A stretch of 22,564 nt of DNA from positions 1 through 22,564 of the forward strand of contig JAITNU010000174.1 in the NCBI GenBank assembly GCA_031290325.1. The letters are read 5' to 3'. The notes below the pieces were generated by a model that saw nothing but the letters and a program-made list of their open reading frames with translations, did not search any database and was not told the DNA's origin. Positions 15,601 through 22,392 of this stretch are shown one piece after another; the first letter of the stretch is position 1; the number at the start of each line of letters is the position of its first letter. The position numbers were made by a program, and so were the translations under genes. The DNA comes from Treponema sp. GTDB lineage: Bacteria; Spirochaetota; Spirochaetia; Treponematales; Breznakiellaceae.

Positions 15601-15901
15601 ATATACTGATGGAACCATCCCAGAAACCTGCGGCAATGAAAAACCCTTGGGCGTCCCAGACCGCACAGAGCGGGGTTTTACCTGGGGTGGATAAGGTTTT
15701 AAGCTCCCTGCCACTCAGGGCATCCCAGATTTTGATAGTTTCATCCCAGGAACAGGAGAGGATACGGCTGCCGTCGGGACTGTAAGCCGCGGAATTGATA
15801 AGATCGCTATGCCCTAACTGGGGATAAACCGTTACATCCTGGGCCGGCAGGGTGAAGCATATACTGCAACAGAAGAGTATAAACATACCCCCTGTTCTCA
15901 T
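12653..15901 (-). CDS. Secreted WD40-repeat caspase-family protein
   Basis: The product has 1082 residues when started at the ATG at 15901, which follows GAGGA at about 9 bases and lies 4 bp after the upstream stop. The frame is open to 16186, but that part only shadows the preceding gene. Residues 1-20 are a signal peptide (cleavage near 'TLPA/QD'). Residues about 30-622 hold 14 WD40 blades of about 42 residues ('AFSPDGQRLASASFDCTIKV' type), enough for two seven-bladed propellers. A linker with an Ig-like stretch ('KNIRVIVRG') follows (about 623-823). The C-terminal peptidase C14 domain (824-1082) keeps the catalytic dyad: His908 in 'FIAGHGV' and Cys960 in 'VIDACHSAG'. Bacterial members of this group (orthocaspases/metacaspase-like) often cut after basic residues. 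Export of both modules suggests periplasmic or surface action. Substrate unknown. Confidence 0.93.
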   Translation of the reverse strand: MRTGGMFILFCCSICFTLPAQDVTVYPQLGHSDLINSAAYSPDGSRILSCSWDETIKIWDALSGRELKTLSTPGKTPLCAVWDAQGFFIAAGFWDGSISIWDMESETVYKTFLGHQVSVNSLAFSPDGQRLASASFDCTIKVWELETGTELHTLRGHTGSVYAVLYSPDGGRIYSGSSDGTLRIWDGEAGGELGEPLGMGSAVQALTLSPDGARISSGSFNGAIMVWDAGTGALLRTMRGNQYAINALAFNPEGSRIVSGSIDKTVRIWDPESGVLLKTLSGHQMPVMSVAWSPAGRRVLSGSIDKTTKEWDAESGALLASYSGYIDDNRSVSFRFDATQILSGSANTLDSSGVLRFWDPETGALLKSFTGHNKGINTAGWSPDGKWVLSGSGDASIKVWDAESGTLLATLSGHTNRITHGVFSPEGQRILSASWDSTLRVWDAESGTELLILSGNRDIIYAAAWSPDGKRIISGCRDGVIKVWDAGTGKELYSFQEHADGGVSALCFSPEGRRFVYSSGAIVKVCDGETGDEVFALSGHEDTVNTLDYSSDGKWILSASGQTDISAGDKTIRVWDAQTGEELLRLSGHSNNVNAAAFSPDDRRIISGSNDGTIRLWTLGTDGDTGRLSGKETVQCIGFSDGEWICITPEGYYNASPQGDLHLNVRVGDEVFGMDNFRGTFYKPEAVAAALAGDQKAYLVAIGGRRIQDAADFLPPKIEIQNPEVRTDLESTVISVAFIGETQPVKNIRVIVRGHLVVHEELGSQESDRIRGTRKADERVERAFPLDLKPGWNSVEIIASNGYSDDSKIIELYYPGTEFAPVPNLWILAVGVNQYADAILEDLSYAAADAEGIISSFKAQEGRLYGRVNSLLISGRNGVPTRDAIMEGLSFLNQAGGQDMALLFIAGHGVSDRENNFLFLPADAAHTGDMTVWDKAISRQEIDTVLRKILGQKLIVIDACHSAGVAGGKARSVDSNRLFRDMDDGSTIVLTSSRGNESSLERAEYGHGLFTYSIIQAMKGDADLDIGGFGKDGMVTLNELNTYLQIMVPRLSSRKQNPTIHTPAGFSDFNVADLRKEQYSVK

Positions 15902-15905
15902 GGTA

Positions 15906-17945
15906 TCAGTCCTCATACGTGCCTTTTCCCCCTTGTGCTTCATCGTAGCGTTCCTTACCCTCCGGCGCTTCATTGCCCAGGAGGATACCACCAGTGTGGA
16001 TAAACCTGCCCCCCTGGTCCAGGTACACACCACCGCCCTCGTTGGCGATATTCCCCTGTATCCTGCCACCGGTGAGGGTAAAACTGCCGCCTGTGTAGAG
16101 ACGCACCCCGCCGCCCCGGTGGGCCTGGTTGTTGCGGATATCACCGCCTGACATGACCGCCTTGCCCCCCATGATGACCCGCACACCTCCTGCCTCGACC
16201 ATGGCCAGGTTATGCTCGATAAGTCCGCCCTTCATAGTGAATTCGCCGCCCACATCAGTACCCACGCCGCCCACAAAAAAGGCATCATTCTCACTAACCA
16301 GGCCGCCTTTCATGATAAAGCGGCCGTAGATCGCCACGCCGCCCATCCTGAAGGCCTTGTTCCCGGAGATTTCACCATCCTCCAGGGTAAAGACGCCCTC
16401 ATTACCAATGCAAAGGCCACCGCCGTTCCCCGCCTGGTTGCCCCTGATGATGCCGCCACTCATGGAAGCCTGACCATAGATAGTAAGACCGCCACCCATC
16501 AAGGCCGCGTGGTTGCCCCTGATGATGCCCCCTGCCATAGTAAAGCTGCTGCCTGGATACGCGAGTATGCCTGCGCCATAATCGGCCATATTATCCCGGA
16601 TGCTGCCCTGCCTTATGGTAAAGGACCCTAATCCGCCGGCACCACCGCCCGCCTCTGCGCGGTTGCCCTGGATTTCACCGTTTTCCAGCACAAAAACGCC
16701 TTCCTCGTACACGTCCACACCGCCGCCTATGACCGCCTTATTCCCCCTAATCCTGCCACCATTCATGGTAAACCTGCCGTAAACATCCACGGCGCCGCCG
16801 TTCTCCCCTGCGGTATTACCGCTCAGGTCGCCATTTTCCAAGGTAAAAACACCTTCACGGTAGATTCCCACGGCGCCGCCACATAAGTCCGCAGTGTTCC
16901 CGGTAATGGTACCCTGTACCATGGTAAAGGAACCGTTGCTTACCAGACCACCGCCGTTCCCTCCGGCCCTATTTGCGTGTATGATACCATCCTCCAGGGT
17001 AAAGCTGGTAGCCCTGGCCAGATACAGGCCCCCGCCGTCATGTTCCGCCTGGTTTTCGGTAATGGAGCCGTTCAGCATAGTAAACGTGGCGCCATCAAAA
17101 ACACCTACACCACCGCCTTCTTCCGCCGCAGTATTGCGGTACACAAGACCATTCACCATGGTACAGGTCCCTAAGATGCCCATGCCGCCACCTGCCAGGG
17201 CCTTATTGCCGGCAATTTCACCCTGTTCCAGGGTACAGACGCCTTCATCGTAGACCCCAAGGCCACCGCCGATTTTTCCTGCAGTATTACCGTTCATCCT
17301 GCCATCCCGTATGATGAGGGTGCCGGAAAACACCGCGACTCCACCGCCATCCTCTGCCGCCTGGTTTCCGCTGATTTCAGCGCCCTCCAGGGTCAAGACC
17401 CCTCCATCCCCCACTGCTGCGCCGCCGCCTGAACCTTCTGTGTGGTTGTCTCCCACGCTGACGCCCCTGCCCAGGCTGACCCGTGCATGCACCACCGCAA
17501 TACCGCCGCCGTTCTGGCCGGTTTCAGCATTCCTTATACCAATATGGACAAACTGGATATCCCCATTCCCCCCAACATACACCACCCGCTTTCCCGCTCC
17601 TGCTCCGCTCAGGATCGCCTCGTCGCCCTCCTTGCCGCTTATGGTGATCCGGGCATCCCCGGTATCCGCTATAACAAAAACGCCTGCATCATCTGAGGCA
17701 GCTTCGCTTCGTATATCCAAGGTACCAATGACCTGTATGTTTTTTACCGTACCCTTTGACGCGGCCTCCACCGCTTTTGCCAGGGTCTTAAAAGGGGCTT
17801 CTTCGGTGAGTCCGCTGTTTTGGTTATTACCATCAGCCTTTACAAAATAGGAATCCTGGGAAAAGGCCGGTACAGAGAACAACAGGGCCACAAAAAAAGA
17901 CAGGGGTATCAATACCCGTGTTTGAACCGGTTTCAATGTGCTCAT
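15906..17945 (-). CDS. Exported right-handed beta-helix repeat protein
   Basis: The product has 679 residues. ATG at 17945 (MSTLKPVQTR) starts a clear signal peptide ending 'SVPAFS/Q' near residue 29; longer upstream frames would bury it. Residues about 32-60 ('YFVKADGNNQNSG' to 'PFKTLAKAVEAA') resemble the entry region of secreted pectin-lyase-like solenoids. From about 165 to 660 there are 18-19 copies of a rung pair: a 'G.I.GN.A...GGGV' unit followed by 'GxFTLEDG' or 'GxFTMxxG'. This pattern is like the GGA(I/L/V) repeats of polymorphic membrane proteins. No autotransporter barrel, sortase signal or lipobox is seen; the C-terminus is hydrophilic. It may be an adhesin or scaffold. No Shine-Dalgarno is visible, and a promoter lies directly before the ATG. 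It is the first gene of the cassette. Confidence 0.88.
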   Translation of the reverse strand: MSTLKPVQTRVLIPLSFFVALLFSVPAFSQDSYFVKADGNNQNSGLTEEAPFKTLAKAVEAASKGTVKNIQVIGTLDIRSEAASDDAGVFVIADTGDARITISGKEGDEAILSGAGAGKRVVYVGGNGDIQFVHIGIRNAETGQNGGGIAVVHARVSLGRGVSVGDNHTEGSGGGAAVGDGGVLTLEGAEISGNQAAEDGGGVAVFSGTLIIRDGRMNGNTAGKIGGGLGVYDEGVCTLEQGEIAGNKALAGGGMGILGTCTMVNGLVYRNTAAEEGGGVGVFDGATFTMLNGSITENQAEHDGGGLYLARATSFTLEDGIIHANRAGGNGGGLVSNGSFTMVQGTITGNTADLCGGAVGIYREGVFTLENGDLSGNTAGENGGAVDVYGRFTMNGGRIRGNKAVIGGGVDVYEEGVFVLENGEIQGNRAEAGGGAGGLGSFTIRQGSIRDNMADYGAGILAYPGSSFTMAGGIIRGNHAALMGGGLTIYGQASMSGGIIRGNQAGNGGGLCIGNEGVFTLEDGEISGNKAFRMGGVAIYGRFIMKGGLVSENDAFFVGGVGTDVGGEFTMKGGLIEHNLAMVEAGGVRVIMGGKAVMSGGDIRNNQAHRGGGVRLYTGGSFTLTGGRIQGNIANEGGGVYLDQGGRFIHTGGILLGNEAPEGKERYDEAQGGKGTYED

Positions 17946-17951
17946 AATTTT

Positions 17952-17960
17952 ACTATAACA
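17952..17960 (-). promoter_or_regulatory. Extended -10 promoter at the cassette start
   Basis: On the minus strand TGTTATAGT (17960-17952) is an extended -10 element (TGn followed by TATAGT). Only six bases (AAAATT) separate it from the ATG at 17945, so transcription would start at or next to the start codon. No clear -35 is visible. A weaker TTGAGC/TGATAC pair (17 bp) lies further upstream and would give a conventional leader. Confidence 0.4.
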
Positions 17961-18043
17961 CAAGGGTGAGGTATCATGGTAGCCTTTGATCCGGCTCAAT
18001 CCACCATACTGAGACCCCATACCGCAACAAGAGCCGGTGAAAC

Positions 18044-18072
18044 TGATCATCCGGGAAAGTACCCTGCGATCA
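18044..18072 (-). other. Hairpin after the fab operon, possible weak terminator
   Basis: Downstream of fabF the minus strand carries TGATC and GATCA arms (18072-18068 and 18048-18044) enclosing GGGTACTTTCCC. The stem could fold in RNA, but no run of U follows. It may attenuate read-through from fabF into the cassette, or mean nothing. Confidence 0.25.
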
Positions 18073-18088
18073 ACCCGTGCTATGATTT

Positions 18089-19351
18089 TCAGTATTTTCT
18101 GAACACCACCACTCCATTGTGGCCGCCAAAGCCCAGGGAGCCTGAGGCGGCGATGTTGATGTCGCCGTATTGGACCGTGTTAGGCACATAATCAAGATCA
18201 CATTCGGGATCCGGGTGGTCAAGGTTGATAGTAGGAGGGAAAAAACCTTCCCGGATGGCGAGAACCGCGGCAATGGCTTCGAGTCCTCCGCTTCCTGCGA
18301 CACAATGGCCGGTCATGCTCTTGATGCTGGAGATTTTCATCTTATAGGCGTGTTCGCCAAAGGCACGTTTAATCATCTTGGTTTCTGTGGGATCGTTGAT
18401 CTCCGTGGAGGTTCCGTGGGCATTGTAATACTGCACTTCCGCAGGCTTGACCCCGGCGTCTTTGAGGGCACGGATGATGGCTTGACTCCCCCCTTCACCG
18501 GATGGATCCGGGGAAGTGATATGATAGGCGTCGGTGGAAACCCCGTAGCCGGCGAATTCCGCCAGGATCGGTGCCCCCCGGGCCTTCGCGTGTTCCTCGC
18601 TTTCCAGCACTACTATCCCGGCAGCTTCCCCCAGAACAAAGCCGTCCCGGTCAGCATCAAAGGGACGGGATGCCTTTTCCGGCTCATTGACCCGTTTGGC
18701 GGACAGGGCCTTGAGCATCTGGAAGCCTCCGATGGCAAAGGGGACCACACAGGCTTCGCTTCCCCCGGAAACCACCACATCACAACGGCCTGAGCGGATA
18801 AGGTCCAGGGCCTGTCCCAGGGCATCGGTACCGGAGCTACAAGCCGTTACCTGGGTAAAAGCCGGCCCTTGCATACCAAAGAGGATGGAAATATTGCCCG
18901 CCGCTTCGTTCCCGATCATGAGGGGTATTGTTAAGGGCAGCATACGCCGGGGGCCATTATCAAAAAGTTTATGAAAGGACTCGGTAACCACCTCAAATCC
19001 CCCAATACCATTACCCAATACCACGCCGGTCATATCGGGAGCGCTGCTTATCCGTTGGCCCCCATCTTCAGTGGCTTCCAGGAGCTGTGCCTGATTCAGG
19101 GCCTGGACAGTTGCGGCAACCGCAAACTGGGTAAACCGGGCCATTTTGCGGGCATACTTTTTATCTATCCACAGCGCGGGATTAAAATCCTTAACCTCCC
19201 CTCCAATGGTTACATCAAATCCCGTGGTATCAAAGGCGGTAATCCTGCGGATACCGCTCTTTCCTTCCTTGAGGGATTGGGTAAATTCTTCCACCGACGT
19301 GCCAATAGGGGAAATGACCCCCATACCGGTAACGACAACTTTCTTTTTCAT
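18089..19351 (-). CDS. fabF: 3-oxoacyl-ACP synthase II
   Basis: Condensing enzyme of type II fatty-acid elongation: malonyl-ACP plus acyl-ACP gives 3-oxoacyl-ACP. At 420 residues it is full length. The Cys-His-His triad is Cys171 ('TACSSGTDAL'), His312 ('NAHGTSTEINDPTE') and His349 ('SIKSMTGHCVAGSGG'), with the conserved Lys344. The ending 'SLGFGGHNGVVVF' is typical. ATG at 19351 follows AGGAGAGG. It lies 18 bp after fabG and closes the fabH-D-G-F operon. There is no acpP between fabG and fabF, where many bacteria have it. Confidence 0.97.
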   Translation of the reverse strand: MKKKVVVTGMGVISPIGTSVEEFTQSLKEGKSGIRRITAFDTTGFDVTIGGEVKDFNPALWIDKKYARKMARFTQFAVAATVQALNQAQLLEATEDGGQRISSAPDMTGVVLGNGIGGFEVVTESFHKLFDNGPRRMLPLTIPLMIGNEAAGNISILFGMQGPAFTQVTACSSGTDALGQALDLIRSGRCDVVVSGGSEACVVPFAIGGFQMLKALSAKRVNEPEKASRPFDADRDGFVLGEAAGIVVLESEEHAKARGAPILAEFAGYGVSTDAYHITSPDPSGEGGSQAIIRALKDAGVKPAEVQYYNAHGTSTEINDPTETKMIKRAFGEHAYKMKISSIKSMTGHCVAGSGGLEAIAAVLAIREGFFPPTINLDHPDPECDLDYVPNTVQYGDINIAASGSLGFGGHNGVVVFRKY

Positions 19352-19369
19352 ATTTTTTCCTCTCCTTTC

Positions 19370-20104
19370 CTACATGAACATCCCGCCGTCCACGGCGAGT
19401 ACCTGTCCGGTGATGTACGAGGATCCGTCGGCAGCAAGAAACAGGGCCGCCTCGGCGATATCCTCGGGTTTTCCAATGCGTTTTAAAGGAATATGTTCTA
19501 TCATGGCGGTCCTGGCCGCTTCCGGCATGGCATCGGTCATGTCCGAGGCAATGAACCCCGGCGCCAAGGCATTGACCCGAATACCCCGGCTTGCGGTTTC
19601 CTGGGCTAAGGTCTTGGTAATGCCGATGAGTCCCGCCTTGCTGGCCGCGTAATTTGCCTGCCCGCCATTACCGTGGATACCGACCACACTAGCCATGTTG
19701 ATGATCGACCCCTTTCGCCGGCGTATCATGTCCCGACCCACGGTGCGGGCAATGAGAAAGGCTGCGGTGAGGTTCACATCCAGGACTTTTTGAAAATCCC
19801 CAAGGCTCATCCTGAAAGCGAGGTTGTCCTTGGTGATTCCCGCGTTATTCACCAGGATATCAAAGCCCTCCGCTTGTTTAAGCGCCTCGTCGATGATTTT
19901 TTCCACCGAATCAAGGCTGCCCACATCTGCGCTTATCCAGTGAAGCCGTCCCTCGGCCTTGGCAATCCGTTCCGCCAGGTCTTCTGGCTCTTTGGTTCCA
20001 AGCCCCCACACCTGAGCACCTTCGGCTAAAAAGCGATCCGCTATGGCCCTGCCAATGCCCCGGGACGCCCCGGTAACCAGGGCTTTCTTATGCTGTAATA
20101 CCAT
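19370..20104 (-). CDS. fabG: 3-oxoacyl-ACP reductase
   Basis: NADPH-dependent short-chain dehydrogenase that reduces 3-oxoacyl-ACP to 3-hydroxyacyl-ACP. The 244 residues match the usual FabG length. The nucleotide site is 'TGASRGIG' (11-18), 'NNAG' follows at 86-89, and the catalytic set is Asn111, Ser139, Tyr152 and Lys156 ('NYAASKAG'). The C-terminus 'ITGQVLAVDGGMFM' is typical. ATG at 20104 follows AAGGAAGGG at 6 bases. It lies 37 bp after fabD in the same operon. Confidence 0.97.
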   Translation of the reverse strand: MVLQHKKALVTGASRGIGRAIADRFLAEGAQVWGLGTKEPEDLAERIAKAEGRLHWISADVGSLDSVEKIIDEALKQAEGFDILVNNAGITKDNLAFRMSLGDFQKVLDVNLTAAFLIARTVGRDMIRRRKGSIINMASVVGIHGNGGQANYAASKAGLIGITKTLAQETASRGIRVNALAPGFIASDMTDAMPEAARTAMIEHIPLKRIGKPEDIAEAALFLAADGSSYITGQVLAVDGGMFM

Positions 20105-20141
20105 ACAATTCCCTTCCTTACATTATTGCCACGATCCACGC

Positions 20142-21101
20142 CTATGAGAGCAGCGCGTCAATTTCCCCGACGGTTCCGGCGGTGAAACAGGGCAGGCCGC
20201 TGCCCGAATCTTTCCACAGACCCTGAAGCACCTTGCCGGGGCCGGTTTCAAGCGTCCCTTCGATGTGTCCGGCAACGGCCTGTTCCTCCTCGACCCAGCG
20301 CAGCGGTTCGGTGATCTGCCGGAAGGCCAGCTTCTTCGCTTCCGCGCCAGAGGAAACCTGACGGCCTGTTACGTTTGAATAAACAGGGATGAGGGGGTCC
20401 TTGAACTGAATTGATTCCAGTGTAGGTCCGAACTGTTCTGCGGCATCGGCAATGAGGGGCGAATGAAACGGCCCGGCCACCGGGAGGCGGAGTACCCGCC
20501 TGGCCCCTGCGGCCTTAAATCGGGTTTCCGCTTCCCCCAGGGCGGCGGCTGTTCCGGCCACCACGGTCTGCCGGGGGGAGTTGATATTAGCGGCGTACAA
20601 GTCCACGAGTCCCGTGGTTTTCCACTCGGCGATCAGGGCCTCCACCTGCTCAGGGGCAAGCCCAATCACCGCTGCCATGCCCGGAGCGGCTGCGCCGCTT
20701 TCCGCCTTGATACGATCCGCCGCAGCCTGCATGGCTGCTCCCCGGGCTTTGACAAGCCGGAAACAGTCCTCAATGGAAATGACCCCCGCTGTGGCCAAGG
20801 CTGCGTATTCCCCCAGACTGAAACCTGCGCAGCCTGCAGGGCGCAGGCCCCGTTCCGCGAGGTACGCGGCGGCGGCCAGGTCAGCCAGGGTGATAGCCGG
20901 CTGGGATACATCGGTCCGTTTCAGGGTTTCATCATCCGACTCCCCTATCAGGGTCTGCATATCCTTTCCCACTATTTCAGAAGCCAGGGCAAAGAGCCTT
21001 TTGGCTTCCCCGCTGTGCTCAAGAAAGTCCAGGGCCATGCCCCGGTACTGCGCTCCCTGTCCGGGAAACAAAAAAACGACGGTTTTGTCTTTTACTACCA
21101 T
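20142..21101 (-). CDS. fabD: Malonyl-CoA:ACP transacylase
   Basis: Loads malonate onto ACP for fatty-acid synthesis. The protein has 319 residues with 'FLFPGQGAQYRGM' at the N-terminus. The nucleophile is Ser95 in 'GFSLGEYAAL'; His213 ('GPFHSPLI') completes the dyad, Arg120 binds malonate and Gln262 sits in 'FRQITEPLRW'. The residue before the nucleophile is Phe94 instead of the more common His, a variant I also associate with clostridial FabD. The start at 21101 overlaps the end of fabH by 7 bp, with GGGGGAAATC about 10 bases upstream, so translation is likely coupled. Confidence 0.96.
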   Translation of the reverse strand: MVVKDKTVVFLFPGQGAQYRGMALDFLEHSGEAKRLFALASEIVGKDMQTLIGESDDETLKRTDVSQPAITLADLAAAAYLAERGLRPAGCAGFSLGEYAALATAGVISIEDCFRLVKARGAAMQAAADRIKAESGAAAPGMAAVIGLAPEQVEALIAEWKTTGLVDLYAANINSPRQTVVAGTAAALGEAETRFKAAGARRVLRLPVAGPFHSPLIADAAEQFGPTLESIQFKDPLIPVYSNVTGRQVSSGAEAKKLAFRQITEPLRWVEEEQAVAGHIEGTLETGPGKVLQGLWKDSGSGLPCFTAGTVGEIDALLS

Positions 21102-22132
21102 ATAATAAGATTTCCCCCATAGGTTAAGCCCCCACCAAACCCGATGGTCATGATGAGGTCTCCCTTCTGCAGGGATCCGGCCCGGTTGAGTTCGTCCAGG
21201 GCAATAGGGATCGATGCTGCCGAAGTGTTGGCGTATTCTTTAATGTTGAGAAAAAACTTTTCCTCCGGTATACCTAAACGTTTACCTGCGGCCTGGACGA
21301 TCCGGGCATTGGCCTGGTGGGGCACGATCCGGCTCACATCATCAATGGTGATATTTTCCTGAGACAGGAGCTTTTCTATGGTTTCGGTTACCCGCTTAAC
21401 GGCGAAGTTGTATACCGCCTGGCCGTTCATCTCAATATGAGGAGGCACACCGACAAGTTCCCCGGTCTTGTAGGGATTACGGGAGCCTCCCCGCCGCATG
21501 ATAAGATGTTCTGTCCCGGAACCGTCTGCCCCCAGGATGGTTCGCAGAAGCCCCCGCTTTGTCAGTCCGGGGTTTTCGGTCTTTTCAACAATCGCCGCTC
21601 CCGCGCCATCCCCAAAAAGAATGCACATTCCCCGGTCGGTCCAGTCAACGAACCGGGACAAGATCTCCGAGCCGATTACCAAGGCTCGCTTTCGCCTACT
21701 CCCGGTTCCCAGAAGCCCGGCGGCGATTTCCAGGCCGTAAATGAAGCCGCTGCAGCCCGCTGTAATATCCAGAGCCGCGGCGTTCCTGGCTCCTAGTTTG
21801 TCCTGGACAACACAAGCCGTTGAGGGACACCCCAGATAATCCGGGGTAGCGGTCCCCAGGATGATCACATCCAGGGTGAGGGCCACATCCACAAGGTCCT
21901 GAGTTTCATTCCCGCTTCCACCTTCCTGTTGAACGACCATAGTCAGCGCCTGGCGTGCTGCTTCCAGGGCCAAATTGCTACACGCGGTGTCCTCATCCGC
22001 AATATGCCGGGCACATATCCCCGTATGGGATCGAATCCACTCATCACTGGTATCGAGTTTCATCGCTAAATCATCGTTGGTAAGCCTTGTGGGGGGAATG
22101 GCCCTCCCAGTGGCTATAATTTCGATTGCCAT
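21095..22132 (-). CDS. fabH: 3-oxoacyl-ACP synthase III
   Basis: Starts fatty-acid synthesis by joining acetyl-CoA (or another acyl-CoA) with malonyl-ACP. Starting at the ATG at 22132 (MAIEIIATG) it has 345 residues and follows GAAGGT at about 7 bases; the frame's first codon at 22171 would lie inside the operator. The Cys-His-Asn triad is Cys127 ('DITAGCSGF'), His272 ('VPHQANARI') and Asn302 ('EYANTSAASIP'). A short insertion near residues 67-86 (QQEGGSGNETQDLVD) makes it slightly longer than the usual ~320. It is the first gene of the fab operon, read from the promoter at 22178-22205. Confidence 0.96.
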   Translation of the reverse strand: MAIEIIATGRAIPPTRLTNDDLAMKLDTSDEWIRSHTGICARHIADEDTACSNLALEAARQALTMVVQQEGGSGNETQDLVDVALTLDVIILGTATPDYLGCPSTACVVQDKLGARNAAALDITAGCSGFIYGLEIAAGLLGTGSRRKRALVIGSEILSRFVDWTDRGMCILFGDGAGAAIVEKTENPGLTKRGLLRTILGADGSGTEHLIMRRGGSRNPYKTGELVGVPPHIEMNGQAVYNFAVKRVTETIEKLLSQENITIDDVSRIVPHQANARIVQAAGKRLGIPEEKFFLNIKEYANTSAASIPIALDELNRAGSLQKGDLIMTIGFGGGLTYGGNLIIW

Positions 22133-22146
22133 AATACTACCTTCAC

Positions 22147-22171
22147 ATGACAAAAACGTGATTTTTGTCAT
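22147..22171. promoter_or_regulatory. Long palindrome, candidate fab operator
   Basis: ATGACAAAAA (22147-22156) and TTTTTGTCAT (22162-22171) are perfect 10-bp arms around CGTGA. The site begins at the predicted start point of the fab promoter and ends 14 bases before the fabH ATG. That placement suits a repressor. The sequence is not the FapR or FabT consensus as I know them, so the regulator is unknown. It could instead form a leader hairpin. Confidence 0.65.
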
Positions 22172-22177
22172 ACTTTA

Positions 22178-22205
22178 ATAATAATAAATTGCTTGAAAAT
22201 GTCAA
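22178..22205 (-). promoter_or_regulatory. Sigma70-like promoter of the fab operon
   Basis: TTGACA (complement of 22200-22205) and TATTAT (complement of 22178-22183) are 16 bp apart in very AT-rich sequence. The start point should be near 22171. CTTGA and TCAAG arms (22192-22206) also flank the -35. This is the only good promoter found before fabH-fabD-fabG-fabF. Confidence 0.7.
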
Positions 22206-22254
22206 GATTGTTGATGATAAGTCCGAGATAAACGAACAAGACGAATTAAAAACA

Positions 22255-22310
22255 TCTCCCACGAACCACACAAAAAACACAAACTTTTTATTCGTGAGAG
22301 TTGTGAAGTT
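22255..22310. repeat. CACGAA/TTCGTG-flanked AT-rich repeat-like segment
   Basis: The segment runs CCCACGAACCACACAAAAAA, then CACAAACTTTTTATTCGTG and GAGAGTTGTGAAGTTT. CACGAA and TTCGTG are inverted 6-bp arms at its ends. Its style (CACGAA/CCAC/A-run/TTCGTG) echoes the CACGGA/TCCGTG repeat at 1886-2035, which suggests related intergenic repeat families. It is noncoding. Confidence 0.35.
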
Positions 22311-22392
22311 TATAGGATTTTTCTATTCATATTGTACTGGAATTGCTATGAACTTTGCATCTTAGCTGTACGTTTGTTGCGGTAAATTCATA

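Noticed and set aside
15902..16186. N-terminal extension of the caspase gene up to 16186
   Set aside because: The added residues only read the end of the beta-helix gene in another frame, and would hide the signal peptide that follows the ATG at 15901.
20125..20150. Partial likeness to the CRISPR-like repeat (ATCCACGC ... ATGAG)
   Set aside because: Only short pieces match, the GTTTCA end is missing, and most of it is the coding end of fabD, so it is taken as chance.
22165..22365. Plus-strand frame of 66 codons right of the fab promoter
   Set aside because: It starts inside the promoter/operator of fabH, has no ribosome site, and encodes a low-complexity Asn/Lys-rich peptide without a recognisable family.
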